Of a stretch of 64,000 bases of DNA, positions 53,815 to 61,699 are shown one piece after another. A program made the position numbers and the translations under genes. The notes beneath the pieces are model-generated. The model had not been told where the DNA came from. It saw only the letters and a list, made by a program, of their open reading frames with translations, and ran no database searches. The stretch spans positions 1 to 64,000 of the forward strand of contig NZ_JAAKGS010000009.1 in assembly GCF_011043555.1 (NCBI RefSeq), written 5' to 3'. How positions within the stretch are numbered: position 1 is the stretch's first letter; each line of letters begins with the position of its first letter. This DNA is from Sphingobacterium sp. SGR-19. GTDB lineage: Bacteria; Bacteroidota; Bacteroidia; Sphingobacteriales; Sphingobacteriaceae.

Positions 53815-53838
53815 AGTATTTTATACACGAAAAATTGT

Positions 53839-53846
53839 TATCTTTG
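53839..53846 (+). promoter_or_regulatory. -7 box of the first BadF-type kinase gene
   Basis: TATCTTTG, an exact TAnnTTTG element, 31 bp before the ATG at 53878. The -33 position lacks TTTG. Confidence 0.5.
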
Positions 53847-53877
53847 GGATGCACAAAATAAGATTTAAACAGCATAT

Positions 53878-54741
53878 ATGATTTTAGTTGCAGATAGTGG
53901 TTCTTCCAGTTCTGATTGGATGCTTAATTTGCCAGACAGTGCACCTATATCTTTTCGTACAAAAGGGCTAAACCCATTTTTTGTAAATGAGAAAGAAATT
54001 GCCCGGGTAATGCAGGAGGTTCCGGAAATACTGCCCTATGCAAGCGAAATTCACGAAGTTTATTTTTTTGGAGCCGGATGTGTCACACCCGATAGACGGG
54101 AGATCGTTTCCAACGCACTGACGGAAATTTTCCCAACTGCATTTATTTCTGTTGAAAGTGATATGCTAGGATGTGCCTATGCTACCTGCGGACACAATAA
54201 AGGATATGTTTGTACGATAGGGACGGGGTCAGATATTGGCTATTATGATGGTCAAGAATTGCATTCAAGTGTACATGGAGTAGGGTATGTGTTAGGCGAT
54301 GAGGGATCGGGCGCTTGGTTGGGGAAGCGGCTTATCGTTGATTTTCTTTACGAGAAGATGCCGAAAGACCTCAGTAAGAAGTTTGCAGAGAAATATCGTG
54401 TTAATAAAGATATCGTCATAAAAAATGTATATCAAAAAGACCGCCCCAATGCCTATCTGGCTTCCTTTGCAGAATTCATGGCCGAAAATAGGTTGCATCC
54501 CTATATCGATATGTTGTTAAAAAACGGATTTGATGAATTTATCCGTACACATGTTATTACATATCCAGACTTTTCGGAGTATAAAGTTAACTTTGTTGGC
54601 GGTATTGCCTATCATTTTGATTTACAGTTGCGTGAAGTATGCGGGGTATTGGGGGTTCGTGTAGGATCGATTTTAAGTAATCCGATAGAACAATTATTCC
54701 ATTTTGTTGTTGAAAGAGAAACAAAACTGATCATTAAGTGA
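53878..54741 (+). CDS. BadF/BadG-family ATPase, probable amino-sugar kinase (paralogue 1)
   Basis: A 287-residue actin-fold (ASKHA) kinase of the BadF/BadG/BcrA/BcrD type, as annotated for bacterial N-acetylglucosamine kinases. Motifs are LVADSGSSSSDWML (phosphate 1), CTIGTGSDIGYYDG (phosphate 2) and GYVLGDEGSGAWLGKRL. It is a paralogue of the protein at 58692-59549, with the same length and motif order. It probably phosphorylates GlcNAc, MurNAc or a similar sugar in peptidoglycan recycling. The first motif reads DSGSSSSDW where the paralogue has DGGSTKTNW, so substrate handling may differ. Confidence 0.85.
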   Translation: MILVADSGSSSSDWMLNLPDSAPISFRTKGLNPFFVNEKEIARVMQEVPEILPYASEIHEVYFFGAGCVTPDRREIVSNALTEIFPTAFISVESDMLGCAYATCGHNKGYVCTIGTGSDIGYYDGQELHSSVHGVGYVLGDEGSGAWLGKRLIVDFLYEKMPKDLSKKFAEKYRVNKDIVIKNVYQKDRPNAYLASFAEFMAENRLHPYIDMLLKNGFDEFIRTHVITYPDFSEYKVNFVGGIAYHFDLQLREVCGVLGVRVGSILSNPIEQLFHFVVERETKLIIK

Positions 54742-54783
54742 TGAGAGAAGAGTGAATTTTACACTCATAAATAATATATACAG

Positions 54784-55299
54784 ATGAAGATAATAGCAAG
54801 TATCATATTGTGGGCGTCGATAATGTCGCCGGCAACGTCGGTTTATGATTTCAGTTTCACGACTATCGACGGAAAAGAGGTGAAGATGTCTGATTTTAGA
54901 GGAAAAAACATATTGATTGTCAACACGGCTTCAAAATGTGGCTTCACCAAACAATATAAAGATTTACAGGCCTTGTACGAGCAGTATGGTCGTGATTTGG
55001 TGATTATCGGTTTCCCATCCGATAACTTCGGTGGGCAGGAACTTGATAGTAATGCAGAAATCCAATATTTCTGTGAAAAAAATTATGGGGTCACTTTTTT
55101 ATTGTCTGAAAAAATTAATGTGAGAGGGAAAGATATCAATCCCCTATTTAAGTTTTTGACTACACAGGAAAATCCTGATTTTACAGGCGATATCAAATGG
55201 AATTTTGAAAAGTTCTTGATCAATAAAGATGGGAAGTTGACACATCGCTACCGTTCCCGTACAAATCCGCTGGATAAAGCGATTGTCGGCAATTTATAG
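54784..55299 (+). CDS. Glutathione peroxidase-family peroxidase (Cys type)
   Basis: A 171-residue thiol peroxidase. Residues 1-19 form a likely signal peptide. The peroxidatic Cys52 lies in [12 protein letters not shown], Gln in [11 protein letters not shown] and Trp-Asn in [10 protein letters not shown], the catalytic tetrad of the GPx family with Cys in place of selenocysteine. A Cys in YFCEKNYGV is a candidate resolving residue. It should reduce H2O2 or lipid hydroperoxides, probably with thioredoxin in such bacteria. The last 6 bp overlap the convergent tdk gene. Confidence 0.92.
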   Translation: MKIIASIILWASIMSPATSVYDFSFTTIDGKEVKMSDFRGKNILIVNTASKCGFTKQYKDLQALYEQYGRDLVIIGFPSDNFGGQELDSNAEIQYFCEKNYGVTFLLSEKINVRGKDINPLFKFLTTQENPDFTGDIKWNFEKFLINKDGKLTHRYRSRTNPLDKAIVGNL

Positions 55300-55884
55300 A
55301 TTCCCTTCTGATAGCCCGAAATAGCAAGTGCGACACCGCGGCTCATAGCTGTCTTTTTCTCCTAAAAGTATGCGGTTTTCACTTCCTGCTATTCGATAAG
55401 AATAGGTTGCAGGTGCGCCACATTGCACACAGACAGCGTATACTTTCGTAACATGTTCCGCCATTGCCATGAGGGCTGGAACGGGACCGAAAGGAAGTCC
55501 CTTATAATCCATGTCTAATCCTGCTACAATGACGCGAACACCTCTGTTGGCCAGCTGCACACAAACGTGCGGAAGTTCGTTGTCAAAAAATTGAGCCTCA
55601 TCAATACCGACTACTTTTGTTTCTATGCTCCATAGTAAAATGGCCGAGGAATGTGTGATCGATATTGATGGAATGCTGTTACTATCGTGCGATACAATGG
55701 CGTGATCGGCGTAACGAATGTCCATAGCGGGTTTAAAGATCTCGATGGACAACTTAGCAAATTGTGCTCTTTTCATCCGTCGGATCAATTCTTCTGTTTT
55801 ACCGGAAAACATGGAGCCACAGATGACTTCGATGCTGCCTGCTTGTCTATTCTTTTGGATAAAACTATGTTCGGAAAATAGCAT
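55294..55884 (-). CDS. tdk: Thymidine kinase
   Basis: A 196-residue type II thymidine kinase. The P-loop GSMFSGKT is at 23-30. DEAQFF carries the Mg-binding Asp and the catalytic Glu. A Cys4 zinc site is formed by CVQC and CRTC near the C-terminus, and the lasso contains [10 protein letters not shown]. It phosphorylates thymidine to dTMP in pyrimidine salvage. The gene is monocistronic as far as seen, convergent with the peroxidase gene by a 6-bp overlap. Confidence 0.95.
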   Translation of the reverse strand: MLFSEHSFIQKNRQAGSIEVICGSMFSGKTEELIRRMKRAQFAKLSIEIFKPAMDIRYADHAIVSHDSNSIPSISITHSSAILLWSIETKVVGIDEAQFFDNELPHVCVQLANRGVRVIVAGLDMDYKGLPFGPVPALMAMAEHVTKVYAVCVQCGAPATYSYRIAGSENRILLGEKDSYEPRCRTCYFGLSEGNL

Positions 55885-55939
55885 GGGATTCTTTAAATTA
55901 TTCTTCCCTATAATCTGTGCTAATATCGAAATTATATCT

Positions 55940-55947
55940 TAAATTTG
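55940..55947 (+). promoter_or_regulatory. -7 box of the acidic repeat-region protein gene
   Basis: TAAATTTG fits TAnnTTTG and is 30 bp before the ATG at 55978. It rules out an in-frame TTG at 55945 as the start. Confidence 0.5.
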
Positions 55948-55977
55948 AGTGTTCTATATCAAAAACGAAGTATAAAA

Positions 55978-56934
55978 ATGGCATATACAAAGGAATCTAT
56001 ATTTTCAAAAGTAGGGGAACTGTTGGTGGAGATTAATGATGATTATACAACATTATCAGATAAAAATATAGCAGAATCAGATGAAGTCTTGTTATTATTG
56101 GAAGCAAAAGCTAGATTTTTAACGAGCCATATCGAGGTACTACGGAAATTAACCGCATCGATAGGAAGGGACGGGAAGATTCAGGAAGCCCCATCGATAG
56201 AAGAGCAACAGCCAGAAGTCGATGTTGTAGAAGCAGCTCAGAATGCCCAGCAACAAAGTAGTGGAGAATCAGTGGTTGAGGAACCTCGGGTTGCAGAACA
56301 AAAACAGACCGAGGTGCCTCCATTGGAAGAAGATCCGCAGCGTATTGCGGCAGACGAAGAGGAGCCGTTGGCACCACAGATACAGTCGACGCCTATTGAA
56401 CAAGGAGAACAACCTCATCAGGTAGTAGAGGAACCCGAAAGCTCTGGGCAGGAAGAAATGAAGTTTGAACAAGAGCCAGTTGAAGACTCAAAGCCGGAGA
56501 TTGTTGTTAATGAAGTTGTAGAAAACCCCAAAGAAATTGTATTGGAAGAAAGTCAAAGTACATCAGCAACTGAGGAGGAAAAACCAGCACGTCCATTGAC
56601 ATTGAATGAAATTCTTCAACAGCAACGTAAAGCAGGAACACAAAACGTGCCTGCTTCCTTATTTTCCACGCAAACGGTAGGGGATGATAAGGATAAAGTC
56701 GTTGATCTCAAATCTTCTATCAGCTTGAATGATAAGTTATTGTTTATCAAGGATCTGTTCAACGGCTACTCGTTGGCATATAGTGAAGCAATTGAACTTC
56801 TAAACAGATATACTACGTTCGCGGAAGCGGATACTTTTTTACAAACAAATTACGCATTGAAAAATAACTGGGCAGATAAACCACAAACAGTAGAGAAACT
56901 GTACGCCATTTTGCGAAAAAAGTTTATGTTTTAG
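55978..56934 (+). CDS. Conserved Bacteroidota protein with acidic linker and helical C-terminal domain
   Basis: A 318-residue cytoplasmic protein of unknown function. Residues 1-60 are helical. Residues about 65-215 are low-complexity, rich in Glu, Gln, Pro and Val (many EEP/EQ/VVE units), and surely disordered. The C-terminal ~85 residues are well ordered and contain [20 protein letters not shown] and [10 protein letters not shown], a block I recognise from hypothetical proteins of other Bacteroidota. This layout suggests a tether or adaptor whose C-terminal domain binds a partner. The gene ends 4 bp before a very long hairpin. Confidence 0.75.
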   Translation: MAYTKESIFSKVGELLVEINDDYTTLSDKNIAESDEVLLLLEAKARFLTSHIEVLRKLTASIGRDGKIQEAPSIEEQQPEVDVVEAAQNAQQQSSGESVVEEPRVAEQKQTEVPPLEEDPQRIAADEEEPLAPQIQSTPIEQGEQPHQVVEEPESSGQEEMKFEQEPVEDSKPEIVVNEVVENPKEIVLEESQSTSATEEEKPARPLTLNEILQQQRKAGTQNVPASLFSTQTVGDDKDKVVDLKSSISLNDKLLFIKDLFNGYSLAYSEAIELLNRYTTFAEADTFLQTNYALKNNWADKPQTVEKLYAILRKKFMF

Positions 56935-56937
56935 AAA

Positions 56938-56991
56938 AGTTCGATATAGCCTAAAAAAAGGCGATACACCTTTTTTAGGCTATATCGAACT
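56938..56991. terminator. Very long bidirectional hairpin
   Basis: About 23 paired bases: left arm 56938-56961 (begins AGTTCGATATAGCC), right arm 56969-56991 (ends GGCTATATCGAACT). One unpaired A is the only bulge, with a 7-nt loop. The stem contains A7/T6 tracts, so each strand carries its own U-run. The right arm holds the last codons and the stop of the convergent gene. Confidence 0.85.
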
Positions 56992-57487
56992 GAACCCAAT
57001 CCTTTCCTTTCCGTCCAAAAATAAAATATTTCGGTTGTACAATCTCTGCACATATTTCTATATCATGTAGAAAATCGGTGCTCTCCATTCCAAAATTTCT
57101 TTTTTGAATAATATATACATTATTTGATTGTATGGCATCCGTCCTACTTAATATCTCATCTAAAAGAAGAGCGGGTACCTCTGTATAGAGCCTGTCGTTT
57201 TCCTGAACGATGAATAATAAGGATGGATTATCGTATTTCTCTGTAAGCAGTTTTCCTCCCGCAATAGCTATGCTGTCCACCAGTCGTTCATTAAATAGGG
57301 GTTGAAAATCCGTTTGCTGCGCTAGTATAAGAACTGAAGGGCGTTGATCTTCGGGAATGAATTTAAGTTTGTGTATGAGGATATTGATCTCTTCATCCAA
57401 ATGTTCAGCCAAATTCGGCTGAGTTTGTTGTATATTTTTAAGTAACGTAGTATAAAAGTTAAGATTTTGCATGTATGTTGCGCTCAT
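56975..57487 (-). CDS. Hypothetical protein, possible cytosolic binding-protein-like fold
   Basis: A 170-residue protein without signal peptide or membrane helix. I do not recognise the family with confidence. Segments such as RPSVLILAQQTDFQPLFNER, VDSIAIAGGKLL and VQPKYFIFGRKGKDW recall one lobe of helical-backbone metal-receptor (Fe/B12) binding proteins, but it is too short and cytoplasmic, so this is only a resemblance. The stop codon lies in the right arm of a long hairpin shared with the preceding convergent gene. An in-frame ATG six codons in is an alternative start. Confidence 0.55.
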   Translation of the reverse strand: MSATYMQNLNFYTTLLKNIQQTQPNLAEHLDEEINILIHKLKFIPEDQRPSVLILAQQTDFQPLFNERLVDSIAIAGGKLLTEKYDNPSLLFIVQENDRLYTEVPALLLDEILSRTDAIQSNNVYIIQKRNFGMESTDFLHDIEICAEIVQPKYFIFGRKGKDWVQFDIA

Positions 57488-57578
57488 TAAGTTGCCGTAA
57501 AGTTAAGTTTTTGTTTGTTCTTTTTTGTCCCTATGTCATAGGTTTCGTAAATTGCATCATACAAACGAGGGATAGATT

Positions 57579-57896
57579 ATGTTTGACAAGTTGTTTCAGG
57601 CACAGCAAAAGGCCGAAGAAGTAAAAAAACGTTTAGATAGTATTTCTGTTTTTGGAGAAACAGAAGGGGGTAAAGTGAGAGTCGTAGCTTCGGCTAGTAA
57701 AGAAATAAGAGAAGTTACAATTGATGACGGGTTTCTTAAGCAGCTAGATGATAAAGAGGAATTGGAGGAACTGCTGGTCGTCGCATTAAATAAAGCTTTG
57801 CAGCAGGCAGAAAACGTTAGCCAGGCGGAAATGCAAGTCGTTTCACAAGATTTACTTGGCGGTCTTGGCGGCTTGGGAAATTTATTTGGGAAATAG
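57579..57896 (+). CDS. YbaB/EbfC family nucleoid-associated protein
   Basis: A 105-residue protein of the YbaB/EbfC family. The helical N-terminus (FDKLFQAQQKAEEVKKRLDS), the beta-strand segment GKVRVVASASKEIREVTIDD and a Gly/Leu-rich tail (GGLGGLGNLFGK) are visible. Members form dimeric tweezers that bind DNA and affect nucleoid structure. The usual neighbours dnaX and recR are not present here. Confidence 0.88.
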   Translation: MFDKLFQAQQKAEEVKKRLDSISVFGETEGGKVRVVASASKEIREVTIDDGFLKQLDDKEELEELLVVALNKALQQAENVSQAEMQVVSQDLLGGLGGLGNLFGK

Positions 57897-57963
57897 AGAT
57901 AGAGACGGGAAACCAGAGATTAACAATAAGATCTGATTACGAATTACGAATATCTAAAAAGAA

Positions 57964-58647
57964 ATGGAAGTTACTTATTACGGACAGTCATGTGTTGCGT
58001 TTGATTTCAACGGTAGTTGTGTACTGTTAGATCCTTTTATTACGTATAATCCGTTGGCAAAAGATATTGATGTCAACGTTTTAAAACCTGATTATATTTT
58101 TTTAACGCACTGCCATGAAGACCATGTGGCAGACATGAAAAATATTCAATCGAATAGCGGCGCCACCGTTGTGGCCGTTGTGGAGACCGCAGCGTGGGTG
58201 AGAAAACAAGGAGTGCCGGACGACAAGGTCATTGAATATAATTTTGGTGGGACGCTTTCTTTACCTTTTGGAAAGGTAAAAATGGTTTATGCGCTGCATA
58301 CCAACAGTACACCCGAGGGAGATTATGCAGGTGTGCCCGTAGGGTATGTGTTTTTTGTGGGTGGTAAGAAAATCTATTTTGCAGGAGACACAGCTTTAAC
58401 CTTGGAGATGAAGTTATTGGACGATTTACAACTAAATTGGGCATTTCTGCCTATTGGCGGGCATTATACAATGGACGTTGACGATGCTATTAAAGCTGCC
58501 CAATTTGTAAATTGCAAAAATATTATTGGAGTGCATTATAATACTTTTCCGCCTATTCGTATTGATATGGAAGAAGCTAAACAGAAATTTGAAGCGAACG
58601 GATTGGATTTGCACTTACCGAAAATTGGTGAGTCGATTGCATTATAA
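57964..58647 (+). CDS. UPF0173-type metal-dependent hydrolase (metallo-beta-lactamase fold)
   Basis: A 227-residue MBL-fold protein matching the UPF0173 family. The metal motif THCHEDHVADM (HxHxDH) is near residue 49, with further ligands in NTTPEGDY-like loop positions, FAGDTALTLEMK and HYTMDVDDA, and GVHYNTFPPI at the end. No signal peptide is present. The substrate is unknown for the family. It stands 67 bp after ybaB and ends next to a GTAGAGACG palindrome. Confidence 0.88.
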   Translation: MEVTYYGQSCVAFDFNGSCVLLDPFITYNPLAKDIDVNVLKPDYIFLTHCHEDHVADMKNIQSNSGATVVAVVETAAWVRKQGVPDDKVIEYNFGGTLSLPFGKVKMVYALHTNSTPEGDYAGVPVGYVFFVGGKKIYFAGDTALTLEMKLLDDLQLNWAFLPIGGHYTMDVDDAIKAAQFVNCKNIIGVHYNTFPPIRIDMEEAKQKFEANGLDLHLPKIGESIAL

Positions 58648-58651
58648 AGAC

Positions 58652-58679
58652 GTAGAGACGGGCAATTGCTCGTCTCTAC
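58652..58679. repeat. GTAGAGACG-type palindrome between convergent genes (copy 2)
   Basis: Arms GTAGAGACGGGCAA and TTGCTCGTCTCTAC, complementary along their full length with one G.T pair. It sits between the convergent UPF0173 and sugar-kinase genes and shares the GTAGAGACG...CGTCTCTAC core with the copy at 51997-52026. Confidence 0.8.
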
Positions 58680-58691
58680 AAAAGAATATTA

Positions 58692-59549
58692 TTAATTCTT
58701 CGCTGCTCTATTGATGTGGTATACCACCAAATCATCTATTGGCGAACGTATGATCTTGCCAACTTCCATTCCATAGCGCTTAGCCGTCTCTTCTAAGACA
58801 TTGCGGAAGTTATAGGCCACAGAACCAATACAATTAAAAGTATGTTTCTGATAATCGGGGTATTTGCTAACTAGATTCTTAAAGAATGTGTCAAAAGCCT
58901 CTTCCACTATACCGCGTGTATACTCAATATTGACGTTGTTATCATACACAAATTTGCTGAAACTAGCACAGAACCGATTAGCGAGGGGTTTTGTATAAAC
59001 GTTGTCCATGATTTCATCAGGGGTTAGTTTATAGGTTTCAAAAAACAATTTTTCAACAGCTTCCGGCATTAGTCCACGGATAAAGTCTGTTAGCAGTTTC
59101 TTTCCAATATAACTTCCGCTTCCTTCGTCTCCTAATATATATGCAGCAGAATCAATGTTATGGGTTATTTTCTCTCCGTCATAGATACATGTGTTGGTGC
59201 CCGTTCCCAAAATCGCGGCGAAACCGGGTTGATCCGCAAGCAATGCACGTGCGGCGGCAAGCAGGTCGTGGCCGACTTCTACTTTGGCATTTGGAAATAC
59301 TTTTTGCATAGCCGTTTCGACGATTTTAGCTTTCTCCTCGTTATGTACCCCCGCACCGTAATAATTTACTTGAGTTATCTTTTCAAAAGGCAAATCACTG
59401 GGTAGTCCTTTTTTTAGTGAATTAACAATATACTCACTATCGACAAAATAGGGGTTATAACCCTCTGTGTTGAAGTATATCTTTTTGTTTGAGTCATCTA
59501 ACAAACACCAGTTTGTTTTTGTCGATCCTCCGTCCGCAATAATTATCAT
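58692..59549 (-). CDS. BadF/BadG-family ATPase, probable N-acetylglucosamine kinase (paralogue 2)
   Basis: A 285-residue ASKHA-fold kinase. IIADGGSTKTNWCLLD is the phosphate-1 motif, AILGTGTNTCIYDG phosphate 2 and YILGDEGSGSYIGKKLL the adenosine-side motif; these are a textbook match to bacterial GlcNAc kinases. It converts an amino sugar to its 6-phosphate, most likely in peptidoglycan or chitin-sugar recycling. It is a full-length paralogue of the protein at 53878-54741, 4 kb away on the opposite strand, and keeps the consensus DGGSTKT where the other has DSGSSSS. Confidence 0.88.
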   Translation of the reverse strand: MIIIADGGSTKTNWCLLDDSNKKIYFNTEGYNPYFVDSEYIVNSLKKGLPSDLPFEKITQVNYYGAGVHNEEKAKIVETAMQKVFPNAKVEVGHDLLAAARALLADQPGFAAILGTGTNTCIYDGEKITHNIDSAAYILGDEGSGSYIGKKLLTDFIRGLMPEAVEKLFFETYKLTPDEIMDNVYTKPLANRFCASFSKFVYDNNVNIEYTRGIVEEAFDTFFKNLVSKYPDYQKHTFNCIGSVAYNFRNVLEETAKRYGMEVGKIIRSPIDDLVVYHINRAAKN

Positions 59550-60140
59550 TATAGATTTGGTTTTATTGTGTTATGTTTTTGTTGCTAATTTACTTTTTAA
59601 TTTTTGCTAATGCTTGCCCGAAAATACGTGTTTCTGTTTAAAAACAAGAATTTTAGACACTAAAAAATAAACTGATATGAAAAAATGAAAGTCTTTTTTT
59701 TAAAAAAATCCCTCTTATTGGGTCTTTAAGGCGGTTTTTTTTGTTGTGTTTTTTTTTGAAAGCTTAGTGTATTTTGTACAATATGCTTTGGAGTTTTTGG
59801 AAAAAATTGTTTTCCATCGAGCTGTTGAAACAATTTTGGATTATAAGCGTTATAATAATGGTTGTTTGGGAATCGTAGATCCTAATCGTTAGGAACCGAC
59901 AGCTTCAAAAAAATATTTTATAAATTTTCTTTGAATATACGAATGTTATGTTATTTTTGTGCCAATTCTCAGATTTATCCTAGAGAAGGGGGAAATAGCT
60001 TACATTACAATTTAGTAGAAGTTATGTACCTCTATCATATTTTTAGCATATCTAAAAAAAATAATAACATAGCATTTGCTAGAAATGTAATTTGGATGAA
60101 TTCAAAATAGTAAAATCCTATATCTCATAGTAAAAAGTTA
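59550..60140. other. 591-bp divergent intergenic region containing the rho promoter and leader
   Basis: A/T-rich, with long T and A runs around 59690-59760 and a 15-bp palindrome TCCTAA-TCG-TTAGGA at 59880-59894, 35 bp before the rho -33 box. The rho promoter is at 59930-59959. About 176 nt of leader precede the rho ATG. I see no gene here and no clear kinase promoter. Confidence 0.6.
59930..59959 (+). promoter_or_regulatory. Promoter of rho
   Basis: TTTG at 59930-59933 and TATTTTTG at 59952-59959, 18 bp apart, match the Bacteroidota consensus. The predicted start near 59965 leaves an unusually long leader of about 176 nt before the ATG at 60141. Confidence 0.65.
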
Positions 60141-61625
60141 ATGGATATTAATGCACTAAACACCAAACTCGTGTCAGAGTTACGCGAGATTGCAAAAGTA
60201 TTGGGCATCGCTGATGCTGATAAATTGCGTAAACAGGAATTGATCGATCGTATTACTGTTATAGCGAAGCAGTCTGTCGAAGAGGATCAAGACAAAGCAG
60301 CCGAAGCTTCGGCTGGGGAAAGACCGAGAAAGCGGGTTAGAACGGCCGTGAAAGCGGAACCTGTGGCAATAACCAAAAGAACATCGCCTGCTGATTCTTC
60401 AAAGGCTGATGACGCTTCGTCGACCGAAGCACAATCTGAAACCAATGGAGAAAACGAATCACCGTCTGTTCCTAAAACAGAAACTTCATCTCCGGTTCTT
60501 CCAACAGATTTCGACAATGTTATTGTTAATGAAGGTGTGTTGGAAATTATGCCAGATGGCTATGGTTTCTTACGTTCGTCGGATTATAACTATTTAACGT
60601 CGCCAGATGATATTTATGTTTCTCAATCACAGATTAAACTATTTGGATTGAAAACGGGCGACAACGTACGCGGTTCTATCCGGCCGCCAAAAGAAGGGGA
60701 GAAATATTTTCCTCTGGTTCGAGTAGAGTCGATCAATGGACAAAACCCAGCGGAGATACGGGATCGGGTACCGTTTGATTATTTGACACCTTTATTCCCA
60801 GACGAGAAACTAAACCTAGATTTGGGTACCGGTAACTATTCGACACGTATTATGGACTTATTTACCCCTATTGGTAAAGGTCAACGCGGACTGATAGTAG
60901 CACAACCTAAAACGGGTAAAACAAACCTACTCAAAGAAGTTGCCAACGCGATTGCAAAGAACCATCCGGAGGTTTACCTTATCATCTTGCTGATAGACGA
61001 GCGCCCGGAGGAGGTGACCGATATGGCGAGAAACGTACGTGCTGAAGTGATCTCGTCTACTTTTGACGAGCCCGCCGATCGTCATGTGAAGATCGCCAAT
61101 ATTGTGCTGGAAAAAGCGAAGCGGATGGTAGAGTGCGGACATGATGTGGTTATTCTGTTGGATTCTATTACACGTTTGGCTCGAGCATATAACACGGTTG
61201 CTCCAGCCTCGGGGAAAATCCTATCGGGAGGGGTGGATGCTAACGCGTTACACAGACCAAAACGCTTCTTTGGAGCTGCACGTAATATTGAGAAAGGCGG
61301 TTCATTGACTATATTAGCAACAGCTTTAACAGATACGGGTTCCAAAATGGACGATGTGATTTTCGAAGAATTTAAAGGTACAGGTAACATGGAGCTTCAA
61401 CTTGACCGTAAACTGGCTAATAAACGTATTTTCCCGGCTATTGATTTGACAGCCTCTAGTACGCGTCGTGATGACCTACTTGTAGATCGTGATATATTGC
61501 AACGGATGTGGGTACTACGTAATCACCTGGCTGACATGAATTCTACCGAAGCCATGGAATTCCTGTTAACGCAAATGCGCGGAACCAAATCAAACGAAGA
61601 GTTTTTAATTAGCATGAATAAATAG
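60141..61625 (+). CDS. rho: Transcription termination factor Rho
   Basis: A 494-residue Rho helicase, longer than the ~420 residues of E. coli Rho. An N-terminal Rho_N helical domain (1-45) is followed by a low-complexity charged insert (about 45-125, many Ser, Glu, Thr and Lys). The cold-shock-type RNA-binding domain follows (about 126-205, [14 protein letters not shown]). The ATPase core has the P-loop QPKTGKT (about 256), [14 protein letters not shown], the Q-loop region and [12 protein letters not shown], and the R-loop region [14 protein letters not shown]. It terminates transcripts at rut sites as a hexameric RNA translocase. It has its own promoter, a long leader and a terminator. Confidence 0.97.
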   Translation: MDINALNTKLVSELREIAKVLGIADADKLRKQELIDRITVIAKQSVEEDQDKAAEASAGERPRKRVRTAVKAEPVAITKRTSPADSSKADDASSTEAQSETNGENESPSVPKTETSSPVLPTDFDNVIVNEGVLEIMPDGYGFLRSSDYNYLTSPDDIYVSQSQIKLFGLKTGDNVRGSIRPPKEGEKYFPLVRVESINGQNPAEIRDRVPFDYLTPLFPDEKLNLDLGTGNYSTRIMDLFTPIGKGQRGLIVAQPKTGKTNLLKEVANAIAKNHPEVYLIILLIDERPEEVTDMARNVRAEVISSTFDEPADRHVKIANIVLEKAKRMVECGHDVVILLDSITRLARAYNTVAPASGKILSGGVDANALHRPKRFFGAARNIEKGGSLTILATALTDTGSKMDDVIFEEFKGTGNMELQLDRKLANKRIFPAIDLTASSTRRDDLLVDRDILQRMWVLRNHLADMNSTEAMEFLLTQMRGTKSNEEFLISMNK

Positions 61626-61650
61626 CGAATTCCTTTGATATTTTCTATTT

Positions 61651-61690
61651 TTAAGCCATCCTTTGTTGTCAAGGGTGGCTTAAATTTTTT
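61651..61690 (+). terminator. Rho-independent terminator after rho
   Basis: 13-bp stem TTAAGCCATCCTT/AAGGGTGGCTTAA (61651-61663 and 61671-61683, one G.T pair), 7-nt loop, then a T6 run ending at 61690. Only 9 nt separate it from the pssA start codon. Confidence 0.9.
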
Positions 61691-61699
61691 GTAATCGTG

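Noticed and set aside
54750..54766. GAGTG...CACTC stem between the sugar kinase and peroxidase genes
   Set aside because: Only 5 bp with no T tract; not distinguishable from chance.
55945..55977. In-frame TTG start for the acidic-linker protein
   Set aside because: It is inside the TAAATTTG promoter element.
57899..57908. TAGAGACGGG string resembling one arm of the GTAGAGACG palindromes
   Set aside because: The complementary arm is absent; treated as coincidence or a decayed half.
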